64,000 nt of DNA from CAVQCX01 sp963711095 (lineage in GTDB: Bacteria; Pseudomonadota; Gammaproteobacteria; Chromatiales; Chromatiaceae), in assembly GCA_963711095.1 (NCBI GenBank), contig CAVQCX010000017.1, positions 124,001 to 188,000 of the forward strand. The letters are read 5' to 3'. A model generated the notes under the pieces. It was not told the DNA's origin. It saw only the letters and a list, made by a program, of their open reading frames with translations, and made no database searches. Of the stretch, positions 36,242-45,490 are shown piece after piece. The position numbers were made by a program, and so were the translations under genes. The number at the start of each line of letters is the position of its first letter. The stretch's first letter is position 1.

Positions 36242-36925
36242 TCACTGCTCCACCAGCTTGTAGCCGCTGCCGTGGACGGTGAGCAGATAGCGCGGCTGGG
36301 CGGGGTCGGGCTCGATCTTCTTGCGCAGGCGGACAACGAAATTGTCGACGGTGCGCGTGGCGATCTCGGCGCGGTGGCCCCAGACGTCGCGCAGCAGGGT
36401 CTCGCGCGAGAGCACCCGGCCGCGGTGGGCCACCAGGTAGCGCAGCAGCTCGAACTCCTTGGCGCTGATCTCCAGGGGCACGCCGTCGCGGGTCAGCTGC
36501 TGGGAGCGCAGGTTCAGCCGCGCGGCTCCCAGGGTCACCTCCTGGGAGTCCGGGGCCACCCGGCCACGGCGCAGATGGGCGCGCACCCGCGCCAGCAGCT
36601 CCCGCAGGCTGAACGGCTTGACCACGTAGTCGTCGGTGCCCAGATCCAGCCCCAGCACCCGATCCCGCTCCTCGCCACGGGCGGTGAGCATGATGATCGG
36701 CTCGCGAAACCCGGCATCGCGCAGCTGCCGGCACAGCAGCATGCCGTCTCCGTCGGGCAGCATGACGTCCAGCAGGATCAGGTCCGGGCGGCGCCCCAGC
36801 GCCGTTTCAAGCCCGGCGCGACAGGTCGCGGCGCTCAGCACCCGATAGCCTTCGGCCTCCATGTTGTCGGCCAGGCCCGTGCACATGGCCGGATCGTCGT
36901 CGATGATCAGGACGGTGGCGGTCAT
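36242..36925 (-). CDS. OmpR-family response regulator
   Basis: 227 residues from ATG 36925. The receiver domain (1-120) has acidic residues at LIIDDDPAM, phospho-acceptor D53 in LILLDVMLPDGDG and conserved K103 in DDYVVKPFSLREL. The C-terminal winged helix (about 130-227) has ISAKEFELLRYLVAHRGRVLSRETLLRDVWG and RTVDNFVVRLRKKIEPDPAQPRYLLTVHGSGYKL. The start overlaps the stop of the sensor kinase gene (ATGA), so the pair is translationally coupled. Target genes are not evident. Confidence 0.95.
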   Translation of the reverse strand: MTATVLIIDDDPAMCTGLADNMEAEGYRVLSAATCRAGLETALGRRPDLILLDVMLPDGDGMLLCRQLRDAGFREPIIMLTARGEERDRVLGLDLGTDDYVVKPFSLRELLARVRAHLRRGRVAPDSQEVTLGAARLNLRSQQLTRDGVPLEISAKEFELLRYLVAHRGRVLSRETLLRDVWGHRAEIATRTVDNFVVRLRKKIEPDPAQPRYLLTVHGSGYKLVEQ

Positions 36926-38481
36926 GACAGGGGGGCGCGCCGCTGGACCGGAAAGCTCACAACCACGCGCAAGCCGGGGCCGGTCTCGGGCGAGTCGAGC
37001 ACCAGATAGGCCCGGTGGGCAGCGGCGATCCGCTCCACCAGCGCGAGCCCGAGTCCACTGCCACGACGCGAGGCCACGGCCTCGCCGCGCTGCAGGGCCC
37101 GCCGGATAGCCGCCAGCTCCTCGGCCGACAGGCCGGGCCCCTGATCGCTGACGCTCAGGTCCACCCAGTCGCCCTCCTGGGCCAGGCTCAGCTCCAGCCG
37201 TCCCTGACCGCCGTGCTCGAGCGCGTTGGTGAGCAGGTTCAGCAGGATCTGGGTGACGCCCTGGGGATCGTGCGCGACCGGCGCCAGTCCGTCGGAGAGC
37301 GCAGCGCACAGCTGTGCGCCGCGCTCGGTCAGGGTGTCGCGGTAGCGCTCCAGCGCCCCGGCCACGGTTGCCCTGAGATCGGTGGCGCTCAGCCGGTACA
37401 GCGCCTGCCCGCGGCGCAGTCGCTCCAGGTCCAGCACGTTGTCGATCATGGCGGTCAGACGCTCGGCCTCGCGCATGATGGTCTCGTAGTACGTCCGGCG
37501 GCGAGCCGGGTCGCTGACGCGGTCCAGGTAGAGGGTCTCGGCGTAGAGCCTGATCAAGGCGAGGGGGGCTCGCAGCTCATGGGACACGTTGGCCACGAAG
37601 CGGTTCCGAAGCTCCACCAGGGCCTTCTCGTGCCTGAGCTCCCGCCAGGCGGCAAAGGTGGCCAGGACCAGCGCGATCAGGGCCACACCGGACACCCCGA
37701 GTAGGGGAAGTTGCGCATGGAACAGGGCCTCGCGCTCCTGGGCGGCGTCGGGCCAGTAGGAGATCAGCCATCCCGGCAGCACCGGGGTCAGGGGCACATG
37801 CAGCGCCCGATCATCCCAGGAGGCCTCGGCGTCCTCGAGCTCCACCCGGCCCCGGTGGTCTTCCAGAAATTCGCCGAGCAGCGGGGCGACCGCCCGCCGT
37901 TTCAACGTCGCCAGGTCGAAGCTCATCACGACCCAGCCCTCCGTCGGCCGCAGCTCGTCGGCGAGCTGCACCGCAAGTAGGGCGGGGCCGGACGACAGAC
38001 GCTCCACGAAGGTGTGCATGCCGTAAGGCTTCGCAGACGTGTCGGCGATCTCGCCGGCGATGCGCCGGGACAGCCACCGGTCGACGACCGGCTGATCCGG
38101 GCCCGGATCTCTGGACCAGGTCGACAGTGGCTGCAACCGAGCATCGACCAGCAGGATGTGCCGGACATCCCGGAAGCGCCGCCCTACCAGGCGTAACCGC
38201 CTCGCGTCGACCACGCTATTGCCGGTGCTCTTTAGGATCTGGAAGGGTGCCCGCAGCTTCCCGAGAAGGGCAAGCTCGACCCGGTTGGCCAGCAGGGTCA
38301 GCGCCTGAGCGTTGGACTCCCGCACTGTGTCGTCGAGCAGCCTCGCCTGGGCGGCCAGCAGCTTCAGGGTGAGCCCGGCGACCACCAGGCTCGCCAGCAG
38401 CATGGCGCCGACCAGCACCAGGGGCGAGCTGAGCCCGGAACGGGCCGTGGTGTGGCGACGTCGGTCGATGGCGGGGTCCAT
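36922..38481 (-). CDS. Membrane sensor histidine kinase
   Basis: 519 residues. Two membrane helices (about 18-45 and 257-277) enclose a periplasmic sensor domain of about 210 residues. A HisKA domain has H301 in FVANVSHELRAPLALIRLYAE, followed by the ATPase motifs QILLNLLTNALEHG (N box), VSDQGPGLS (G1) and RRGSGLGLALVERIA (G2). It phosphorylates the regulator encoded next to it. The signal is unknown: the sensor domain has no family I recognise. Confidence 0.94.
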   Translation of the reverse strand: MDPAIDRRRHTTARSGLSSPLVLVGAMLLASLVVAGLTLKLLAAQARLLDDTVRESNAQALTLLANRVELALLGKLRAPFQILKSTGNSVVDARRLRLVGRRFRDVRHILLVDARLQPLSTWSRDPGPDQPVVDRWLSRRIAGEIADTSAKPYGMHTFVERLSSGPALLAVQLADELRPTEGWVVMSFDLATLKRRAVAPLLGEFLEDHRGRVELEDAEASWDDRALHVPLTPVLPGWLISYWPDAAQEREALFHAQLPLLGVSGVALIALVLATFAAWRELRHEKALVELRNRFVANVSHELRAPLALIRLYAETLYLDRVSDPARRRTYYETIMREAERLTAMIDNVLDLERLRRGQALYRLSATDLRATVAGALERYRDTLTERGAQLCAALSDGLAPVAHDPQGVTQILLNLLTNALEHGGQGRLELSLAQEGDWVDLSVSDQGPGLSAEELAAIRRALQRGEAVASRRGSGLGLALVERIAAAHRAYLVLDSPETGPGLRVVVSFPVQRRAPLS

Positions 38482-38705
38482 GGAAACGGCCCGGTCGCTA
38501 CCGACTCGCGCCTCTGCTCCCGAAGGCGCCCGGAGTCGGATGTTAGGCGGGCCCAGATTTCATTGTAAAGGAGGTGCCGGTCGGCTCAGGGATCTTTGCA
38601 TCGCCAGACTCCCCGGGAGATCACCACCGCTCCGCGCGAAGCAGCGCGGGCACGCAGCCCTGCTCTCGCCCTGGACCGCGCTCCCAATGCGTACAGAATA
38701 AAAAT

Positions 38706-38734
38706 AGCAGCGCCCCGCGCAGCGGGGCGCTGCT
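38706..38734 (-). terminator. Rho-independent terminator after the PsiF-like gene
   Basis: A 13-bp perfect GC-rich stem, AGCAGCGCCCCGC / GCGGGGCGCTGCT, with a 3-nt loop. On the minus strand it is followed by ATTTTTATT. It sits 15 nt beyond the stop codon at 38750. Confidence 0.92.
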
Positions 38735-38749
38735 TCAGACAACCTTGTT

Positions 38750-38953
38750 TCAGTTGGCGCCCGACTTGGTGTGCTTCTCCACGCAGGTCTTCAGGTACGC
38801 ATCGAGCTTGCTCTTGCTGACGTGCTGCTTCTTGGCCTGGGCCTTGCAAATCTGTTCCGGGGTTTTGGTGCTGCTCTTGTCAGCCGCGAACAGCGGGGAG
38901 GCAGCAGACAGGGCGAAGGCCATAGCGACGGTAGTGGCGACAATGCGGTTCAT
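38750..38953 (-). CDS. Small periplasmic protein, PsiF-like
   Basis: 67 residues from ATG 38953, preceded by GGAGAG. A clear signal peptide (MNRIVATTVAMAFALSAASPLFA) is followed by a short mature protein with TPEQICKAQAKKQHVSKSKLDAYLKTCVEKH. The two Cys residues and the Cys-x-x-Gln-Ala...Leu...Cys spacing recall the PsiF repeat. It has its own strong terminator. Function unknown; the PsiF match is partial. Confidence 0.78.
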   Translation of the reverse strand: MNRIVATTVAMAFALSAASPLFAADKSSTKTPEQICKAQAKKQHVSKSKLDAYLKTCVEKHTKSGAN

Positions 38954-39178
38954 ATACTCTCTCCAGATCAACAGGGCTCGGGCCCATGAATCTATTCGGT
39001 GTCCCCGGTCCGTCTCGCTCGATAGGGCGCCGACGGCGGGGGGCTTGGTCGCTCCGCGAAGCGGGTGCTCGCTCAGAACGTGGCTAGATTCTGGGGCTAG
39101 GCGCCGGTTGCAGGAATCACCGGCCTGTCCGGGTTTGTAAAGGAATGTCACGGACCGGCGCTCGGTGACGCCGGCAGG

Positions 39179-39682
39179 TCAGCCGACCCGATCGAGGGTC
39201 ACGAAGCTATAGGCGCAGGCGTTGGCCCGATCCGCGGGGTGAGGCTCGCGGGCCGTCTCGCGCCAGTCCTCTGAGCGATAGTCCGGGAACAGGGCATCGC
39301 CTTCGACCACGGCATGCACCAGTGTCAGCTGCAGGCGCGCCGCCAGCGGCAGGGTCTGGGCATACAGCGCCGCCCCACCGATGATCATCAGCTCGGAGGC
39401 GGCGCGCGCCGCCTCCAGCGCTTCGTCCAGGGCGTGCACGACAGTACATCCGGCGGCTCGGTAAGTCGGCTCGCGGGTCAGCACCAGATGTGGGCGGCCG
39501 GGCAGCAGACCGGGCAGCGATTCCCAGGTCCGCCGCCCCATGAGCATGGGCTTGCCCATGGTGAGCGCCTTGAAATGCTTGAGGTCGGCGGGCAGGTGCC
39601 AAGGCAGCCGATTGTCCCGGCCGATCACCCGATTCTCCGCCAGGGCGGCGATGAGAACGAGGGCGGGTCGGCGCTGAAGCAT
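39179..39682 (-). CDS. folA: Dihydrofolate reductase
   Basis: 167 residues from ATG 39682; ATG 39691 is also possible. It begins ALVLIAALAENRVIGRDNRLPWHLPADLKHFKALT and has the NADPH motifs MGRRTWESL and ELMIIGGAALYAQTLP. It regenerates tetrahydrofolate from dihydrofolate, especially that produced by ThyA, which is encoded upstream on the same strand. Confidence 0.95.
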   Translation of the reverse strand: MLQRRPALVLIAALAENRVIGRDNRLPWHLPADLKHFKALTMGKPMLMGRRTWESLPGLLPGRPHLVLTREPTYRAAGCTVVHALDEALEAARAASELMIIGGAALYAQTLPLAARLQLTLVHAVVEGDALFPDYRSEDWRETAREPHPADRANACAYSFVTLDRVG

Positions 39683-39743
39683 GCGCGCCATGCTAGCACG
39701 GGCACCGGAGCGGCCGGAGCCGCTCCGGGCGCTCTGCAGGGGA

Positions 39744-39911
39744 TCAGTCCGTGGCGAGCCCCACCTCGTCGGTGAGCGCGAGGTCGTCGTCAAGCTCGAT
39801 CTCGGCATCCATCATCATCTCAACGACGACATCCATCTCGTCGGGGCTTTCATCGGAGGCTTGGCGAAGGTCTTCGCAGCTGATCTTGAGCGAGTGGTTC
39901 ATGGGCTTCAT
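39744..39911 (-). CDS. Tiny acidic protein between thyA and folA, hypothetical
   Basis: 55 residues from ATG 39911 (or 52 from ATG 39902): MKPMNHSLKISCEDLRQASD followed by a very acidic tail (DEMDVVVEMMMDAEIELDDD). An AAGAG ribosome-site-like sequence precedes the start. Immediately upstream (39912-39962) is an AT-rich stretch, striking in this GC-rich genome, that could hold its promoter. It is 61 bp upstream of folA on the same strand. I recognise no family. Being too short for routine calling, it needs expression evidence. Confidence 0.45.
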   Translation of the reverse strand: MKPMNHSLKISCEDLRQASDESPDEMDVVVEMMMDAEIELDDDLALTDEVGLATD

Positions 39912-40116
39912 CTCTTTGTATATTTAGAAATACATAAGATGCTAATATTCTAATTTATGCAAGTCGGGGTTGGCCTTTCTTGACCCAGATCAATCATCTT
40001 TAGGGAGCCGCGACCGCCGTCGACAGTCTGGGCCGGACACAAGAGCGCGGGCGCCGGTCAGCACAATGCGGCGTCAGGTAGCGGCGGCGGAGCCCGCGAC
40101 AGGGACCCGCGCCCCG

Positions 40117-40950
40117 CTAGATCGCCACCGGGGCCTTGATGTGGGGATGGGCTTGATAGCCGACCAGCTCGAAATCCTCGAAGCGAAAACCGAACAGCGA
40201 GTCGACGCCGGGATTGAGCTTCATTTGTGCCAGGGGGAAGGGCTCGCGCGCCAGCTGGATCTCCACCTGCCCGAGATGGTTGAGATAGAGGTGGGCGTCG
40301 CCCAGGGTGTGGACCAGGTCGCCGGGCTGCAGACCGGTGACCTGGGCCACCATCAGGGTCAGAAGCGCGTAGCTCGCGATGTTGAAGGGCACGCCGAGAA
40401 AGATGTCGGCGCTACGCTGGTAGAGCTGGCAGGACAGCCGCCCCTCCGCCACGTAGAACTGGAAGAAGCTGTGGCAAGGGGCGAGCGCCATCCGGCCGTT
40501 GAGCACGTTGGCCTGGGGCGAGACGGACTCGTCGGGCAGGTCGGCCGGATTCCAGGCCGAGACGATCAGGCGGCGCGAGTCGGGCTTGGCACGGATGCGC
40601 TCGACCACATCGGACATCTGATCGATCAGGTGGCCATCCGGCGCCGGCCAGGAGCGCCACTGGTAGCCATAGATGGGGCCCAGATTGCCCTGCTCGTCGG
40701 CCCATTCGTCCCAGATACTAACGCCGTGCTCGTGCAGATAGGCGGTGTTGGTATCCCCGCGCAGGAGCCACAGCAGCTCATGGACGATGGAGCGCAGGTG
40801 CAGCCGCTTGGTGGTCACCAGCGGGAAGCCCTCGGCGAGATCGAAGCGCATCTGATAGCCGAAAAGACTGAGGGTACCGGTGCCGGTGCGGTCTTGCTTT
40901 CGCGCACCCCGGTCGCGGACCTGGCGCATCAGGTCGAGGTACTGGCGCAT
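40117..40950 (-). CDS. thyA: Thymidylate synthase
   Basis: 277 residues from ATG 40950 (MRQYLDLMRQVRDRGARKQDRTGTGTLSLFG). It has the catalytic cysteine segment MALAPCHSFFQFYV, the substrate loop LYQRSADIFLGVPFNIASYALL and GDAHLYLNH, and ends KAPVAI. It methylates dUMP with 5,10-methylene-THF. The frame is open further upstream into lgt, but the family N-terminus fixes the start. lgt-thyA-folA order is conserved in proteobacteria. Confidence 0.98.
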   Translation of the reverse strand: MRQYLDLMRQVRDRGARKQDRTGTGTLSLFGYQMRFDLAEGFPLVTTKRLHLRSIVHELLWLLRGDTNTAYLHEHGVSIWDEWADEQGNLGPIYGYQWRSWPAPDGHLIDQMSDVVERIRAKPDSRRLIVSAWNPADLPDESVSPQANVLNGRMALAPCHSFFQFYVAEGRLSCQLYQRSADIFLGVPFNIASYALLTLMVAQVTGLQPGDLVHTLGDAHLYLNHLGQVEIQLAREPFPLAQMKLNPGVDSLFGFRFEDFELVGYQAHPHIKAPVAI

Positions 40951-40954
40951 GGGC

Positions 40955-41788
40955 TCAGACCCCCTGGGCACTCCGCCGATAGGCCATCGCCAGCATGCCC
41001 AGCCCAACCGGAATCATGGGCAAGGAGAGCAGCTGACCCATGGTCAGCCAGCCGAATGCGAGATAGCCGAGCTGGATGTCGGGCAGACGCACCAGCTCCA
41101 CCAGGCTGCGGAACAACCCGTAACCGACCAGAAACAGCCCCGACACAGCCATGGTCGGGCGTGAGCGAGCGGAGAAGATCCAGAGGATCACGAACAGCAC
41201 CAGCCCCTCGAGCAGCGCCTCGTAGAGCTGACTTGGGTGCAGCGGGGGCGAGTAGGCGCCAACGACGCCAAGCTGCTCGCACAAATCCTGGGCGCGAACG
41301 CAGGGCACGCGCATGGCCCAAGGCACCGAGGCGGGCGCGCCCCAGAGCTCGGCATTGATAAAGTTGCCGATGCGTCCGGCACCCAGACCAATCGGAACCA
41401 GCGGAGCGAGAAAATCGGTCACCACAAAGAAGCGCCGGCCGGCGCGCCGGCCATAGAGCCCTACGGCCACCAGCACGCCGAGCAGCCCGCCGTGGAAGGA
41501 CATGCCCCCCTGCCAGACCTTGAAGATCATCCAGGGCTCTGCCAGCAAGCCCGGCAGGTCGTAAAACAGCACGTAGCCCAAGCGCCCCCCCAGCACCACC
41601 CCGAGCACCCCGTAGAACAGCAGGTCGTCGACGTCCCGCGCCTCCCAGCCCGAGCCTGGGCGCCGGGCGCGCGCGTGACCCAGCCACCAGAAGACTCCGA
41701 AGCCGAGCATGTACATGAGCCCATACCAGTGGAGCTTGAGGGACCCGACATGCAGGGCGATGGGGTCTATGGATGGGTAGCTCAGCAT
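40955..41788 (-). CDS. lgt: Prolipoprotein diacylglyceryl transferase
   Basis: 277 residues from ATG 41788 (MLSYPSIDPIALHVGSLKLHWYGLMYMLGF). Seven predicted membrane helices and the signature GLGAGRIGNFINAELWGAP with the essential arginine, plus GGMSFHGGLLGV. It attaches diacylglycerol to the lipobox cysteine of lipoproteins. It ends 4 bp before the thyA start. Confidence 0.96.
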   Translation of the reverse strand: MLSYPSIDPIALHVGSLKLHWYGLMYMLGFGVFWWLGHARARRPGSGWEARDVDDLLFYGVLGVVLGGRLGYVLFYDLPGLLAEPWMIFKVWQGGMSFHGGLLGVLVAVGLYGRRAGRRFFVVTDFLAPLVPIGLGAGRIGNFINAELWGAPASVPWAMRVPCVRAQDLCEQLGVVGAYSPPLHPSQLYEALLEGLVLFVILWIFSARSRPTMAVSGLFLVGYGLFRSLVELVRLPDIQLGYLAFGWLTMGQLLSLPMIPVGLGMLAMAYRRSAQGV

Positions 41789-42085
41789 GGGGCCCCATCC
41801 TACCACGGCGCGCGGATCCGCCAGCGGGCTGAGCCCGCAGTCAAAAGCGGCGCCATCGTTCGGATGGCCCTGGTATCACCCGGACCCTGAGTTGTGGGCT
41901 GGTCGGTCCCGACCGGGGCCAGAATCTGCCCTGGGTGCTGAAAGTGAGAGAGGCGCTTACCGGCTTGTTGCGCCATGCAGCCGAGACCCGCTCGCCACAG
42001 ACGGCCGAGCGCCTGCTCGTCGATGCCTGCGCCATCCACCTGCCCCGCCACCGCCTGGGGATAATCCTCGCGCCGACCTGTCGCC
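41789..42085. other. 297-bp gap between rlmI and lgt, possible coding remnant
   Basis: No recognised gene. One plus-strand frame (about 41935-42120) reads LKVREALTGLLRHAAETRSPQTAERLLVDACAIHLP, which looks protein-like but has no start signal or family that I know. The stretch should contain the lgt promoter. It may be decayed coding DNA. Confidence 0.3.
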
Positions 42086-43291
42086 TCAGAAGGTCGGCAG
42101 AGAGCGCAGATAGAAGGTCTTGAGGTAGGCGGTCTCCGGAATTGCCGGGTGCACCGGATGATCAGGCCCCTGCTGGCCGGCCTCAAGCAGCTGCAGGCTG
42201 CGGTCGGTGTGCCGCCCCGCCTGGTTGACCAGCTCCAGCAGGCTGTCGCGGCTCAAATGGAAGGAGCAGGAGGAGCTGATCAGCACGCCGTCCTTATCCA
42301 GCAGCTGCAAAGCCAGCTGATTGAGACGCCGATACGCGAGCGTCCCCTCCCTGACGTCCTTGCGGCGCTTGATGAAGGCGGGCGGATCGAGCGCGATCAG
42401 ATCGAATTTCTCCCGGGCCTCGCGCAGCTGGCGCAGGGACTCGAAGGCATCGCCCTTGAGGGTGCGCACCCGCTCGCCCAGGCCGTTGAGGCCGGCGTTG
42501 TGCACAACCCCGGCCAACGCGGTCTCCGAGGCATCGACGCACCAGGCCTCGGAGGCCCCGCCGCTGAGCGCCCGGATCGCCCACCCGCCGACGTAGCTGC
42601 AGACGTCCAGCACCCGCCGGCCGCGGGCGTAGCGCAGCATCCGCGCGCGGTTGTCGGCCTGGTCGAAAAACCAGCCGGTCTTCTGGCCAGCGCGCGGGTC
42701 CACCTCGAAGCGCACCTCGCCTTCGCGCACCTCGGCGACCGCCGGGACTGCCCCCGCGGCATCCGCCACATAGAGGTCCAGTCCCTCAAGCCCGCGCACC
42801 GCGTTGTCGTTTCTCAGCAGGATCCCCGCCGGCCTGAGCACCTTGTCCAGCGCCGCGACCACCTCGTCCTTGATGCGCTCCATCCCGGCGGTGGTGATCT
42901 GCACCACCGCCAGATCCCCGTAACGGTCCACCACCAGCCCCGGCAGCCCGTCGCTCTCGCCGAACGCCAGACGGTAGTACGGGGCGTCGAACAGACGCTC
43001 GCGCAGCCCGAGGGCGATGTTGAGCCGGTGGACCAGCAGCGAGCGCCCCAGGGGATGGGCGGGATCGCGGCTCACCAGACGCGCACAAAGCAGGGCATGG
43101 GGGTTGACGTAGCCCGAGCCCAGCCAGCGCCCCTGGTGGCTCAGGAAGTTGACGCCAGCGCCGGCCTCGAGCTCCCTGAGCGGGGTGGCCGCGACGTCCA
43201 CCTCGTTGCTGTAGATCCAGCAGTGCCCGATGCGCAGCCGGCGCTCCTGGTCTTTCTTGAGCTTGAGGGGGGGCAGGTCGGGGATCTGCAT
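42086..43291 (-). CDS. rlmI: 23S rRNA (cytosine-C5) methyltransferase RlmI-like
   Basis: 401 residues. An N-terminal PUA domain (KLKKDQERRLRIGHCWIYSNEV, 1-80), a central RNA-binding region (ESDGLPGLVVDRYGDLAVVQ), then a Rossmann methyltransferase domain with VLDVCSYVGGWAIRAL, DPPAFIKRRKDVREG and the catalytic cysteine in LISSSCSFHLS. It methylates C1962 of 23S rRNA in E. coli. Length and motifs match the RlmI family fully. Confidence 0.92.
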   Translation of the reverse strand: MQIPDLPPLKLKKDQERRLRIGHCWIYSNEVDVAATPLRELEAGAGVNFLSHQGRWLGSGYVNPHALLCARLVSRDPAHPLGRSLLVHRLNIALGLRERLFDAPYYRLAFGESDGLPGLVVDRYGDLAVVQITTAGMERIKDEVVAALDKVLRPAGILLRNDNAVRGLEGLDLYVADAAGAVPAVAEVREGEVRFEVDPRAGQKTGWFFDQADNRARMLRYARGRRVLDVCSYVGGWAIRALSGGASEAWCVDASETALAGVVHNAGLNGLGERVRTLKGDAFESLRQLREAREKFDLIALDPPAFIKRRKDVREGTLAYRRLNQLALQLLDKDGVLISSSCSFHLSRDSLLELVNQAGRHTDRSLQLLEAGQQGPDHPVHPAIPETAYLKTFYLRSLPTF

Positions 43292-43407
43292 GGATACCTC
43301 CGGACAGAGAGCGCGAAAGCTTAGCAGATTCCCTCAGGGGTCGACGGGTGACAGCGGCGAGCGCCCTTGGCTATAGTTGACTGCCCGACTCAGCTTTGGC
43401 AGTGGCC

Positions 43408-45483
43408 ATGACCGAGCCCACCAATCGCCTGGCGAGCGCCACCAGCCCCTACCTGCAGCAGCACGCGCACAACCCTGTCGACTGGTGGCCCTGGTGCGAA
43501 GAGGCCCTGCAGCTGGCCCGCGACGCCGATCGCCCGATCCTGCTCTCGGTGGGTTATTCAGCCTGCCACTGGTGCCACGTGATGGCCCATGAGTCCTTCG
43601 AGGACCCGGACACGGCCGCCTTGATGAACCGCTGGTTCGTCAATATCAAGGTCGACCGCGAGGAGCGCCCGGACCTGGACAAGATCTACCAGTCCGCCCA
43701 CCAGCTGCTGGCGGGGCGCCCGGGCGGCTGGCCGCTGACCGTTTTTCTGACCCCCGAAGACCAGGTGCCCTTCTTCGCCGGAACCTACTTCCCCCGGGAG
43801 CCGCGCCACGGGCTGCCGGGCTTCGGGCAGCTGCTCCAGGGTGTGGCTCGGGCCTACCGGGAGCAGGCCGGCGAGATCCGCGAGCAGAACCGCTCGCTGG
43901 TGGATGTCCTGAGCTCGGCGGCGCGCTCCGGGGCGACCCCGGAAGAGCTGGACGACAAGCCCCTGGCCGCGGCCCTGCGCCAGCTCGAAGGGGCCTACGA
44001 CGCGGTCCAAGGCGGCTTCGGCAGCGCGCCCAAGTTTCCCCACGTGACATCCCTCGAGCTGCTGCTGCGAGGCACCGCGATCGCCACCCGGAAAGCCGCC
44101 GGCGGGGCGCTGCAGATGGCGTTGCACAGCCTGCGCAGGATGGCCCTGGGCGGCATCTTCGATCAGCTCGGGGGTGGGTTCTGCCGCTACTCGGTGGACG
44201 ACCGCTGGATGATCCCGCACTTCGAGAAGATGCTCTACGACAACGGGCCGCTGCTCGGGCTGTACAGCGACGCCTGGCAGGCCACCGGCGACGAGCTGTT
44301 CCGGCGCACCGCTGCCGGTACCGCCGGCTGGGTGATCCGGGAGATGCAATCACCCCGGGGCGGCTATTACTCAACCCTGGACGCCGACAGCGAAGGGGAG
44401 GAAGGAAAATTCTATGTCTGGGATCGGACCGAGGTACGCAGCCTGCTGGACGAAGAGACATACCGACTGGTGGCGCGCCACTACGGCCTCGACCGCCCGC
44501 CGAACTTCGAAGGTCATTGGCATCTGCACAGCTACCTGGAGGTGGATGCCCTGGCCCGCGAGACCGGGACCCGGCCCGAGGACGTCCACACCCTGATCGA
44601 CGGCGCCCGCCTGCGGCTGCTTCAGGCGCGCGGGCAGCGCGTGCGTCCCGGGCGGGACGAGAAGATCCTCACCGCCTGGAACGCCCTGATGATCAAGGGC
44701 CTGGCGCGGGCGGCCCGCGCCTTCGGCGAGCCCGACTGGCTCGACTCGGCGGATCGGGCGCTTTGCTTCCTGCACCAGCAGCTCTGGCACAACGGGCGCC
44801 TGCTCGCCGTCCACAAGGACGGCCACTCGCATCTGGACGCCTATCTGGACGACTACGCGTTCCTGCTCGACGCCCTGATCGAGCTGCTGCAGACCCGATG
44901 GCGCAGCGCGGACCTCGCCCTGGCCGTGGAGCTGGCCGAGATCCTGCTGATCCACTTCGAGGACCCGCAGGCGGGGGGCTTCTTTTTCACCGCGGACGAT
45001 CACGAGCGCCTGATCCAGCGGCCCAGGCCGTTCGGCGACGAGTCCACCGCCTCCGGCAACGGCATCGCGGCCCAGGCCCTGCAGCGGCTCGGCTACCTGC
45101 TGGGCGAGACACGCTACCTGGAAGCGGCCGAGCGCACGCTGAGATGCGCCTGGCAGGCGATCGATGGGCTGCCCTATGCCCATGCGAGTCTGCTGATCGC
45201 CCTGGACGAGCATCTGGCGCCCCCGGAGATCCTGGTGCTGCGCGGCGAGGCGCCCGAGCTGGAGCATTGGCGTGCCGTTGCGGGCACGGCATTCGCACCC
45301 GGGCGCCTGATATTCGCCATCCCGACGGACGCGCCGGACCTGCCCGAGGCGCTCGCCGCCAAGAGCCCCCGGGAGCACCCGGTCGCCTATGTGTGCCGGG
45401 GCCTGCTGTGCTCCGAGCCGGTGACGAGCCTGAATGAGCTGACGGGTAGCCTGGAGGCCCGGGCACCTAGCCCCCGGGAGTGA
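43408..45483 (+). CDS. Thioredoxin-domain protein of the YyaL/SSP411 (DUF255) family
   Basis: 691 residues from ATG 43408. N-terminal DUF255 thioredoxin-like domain (about 1-165) with NPVDWWPWCEEAL, the CxxC motif YSACHWCHVMAHESFED, and PGGWPLTVFLTPEDQVPFFAGTYFP. The remainder is an alpha/alpha barrel like N-acylglucosamine epimerases (GGGFCRYSVDDRWMIPHFEKMLYDN, DGYYSTLDADSEG-type segment, LDAYLDDYAFLLDAL). The family is widespread and the biochemical role unsettled. The frame opens at TTG 43396, but ATG 43408 gives the usual N-terminus. Confidence 0.92.
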   Translation: MTEPTNRLASATSPYLQQHAHNPVDWWPWCEEALQLARDADRPILLSVGYSACHWCHVMAHESFEDPDTAALMNRWFVNIKVDREERPDLDKIYQSAHQLLAGRPGGWPLTVFLTPEDQVPFFAGTYFPREPRHGLPGFGQLLQGVARAYREQAGEIREQNRSLVDVLSSAARSGATPEELDDKPLAAALRQLEGAYDAVQGGFGSAPKFPHVTSLELLLRGTAIATRKAAGGALQMALHSLRRMALGGIFDQLGGGFCRYSVDDRWMIPHFEKMLYDNGPLLGLYSDAWQATGDELFRRTAAGTAGWVIREMQSPRGGYYSTLDADSEGEEGKFYVWDRTEVRSLLDEETYRLVARHYGLDRPPNFEGHWHLHSYLEVDALARETGTRPEDVHTLIDGARLRLLQARGQRVRPGRDEKILTAWNALMIKGLARAARAFGEPDWLDSADRALCFLHQQLWHNGRLLAVHKDGHSHLDAYLDDYAFLLDALIELLQTRWRSADLALAVELAEILLIHFEDPQAGGFFFTADDHERLIQRPRPFGDESTASGNGIAAQALQRLGYLLGETRYLEAAERTLRCAWQAIDGLPYAHASLLIALDEHLAPPEILVLRGEAPELEHWRAVAGTAFAPGRLIFAIPTDAPDLPEALAAKSPREHPVAYVCRGLLCSEPVTSLNELTGSLEARAPSPRE

Positions 45484-45490
45484 GCCCGTC

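Noticed and set aside
36030..36734. 234-codon minus frame overlapping the response regulator
   Set aside because: Out-of-frame shadow; the receiver and winged-helix motifs lie in the frame 36242-36925.
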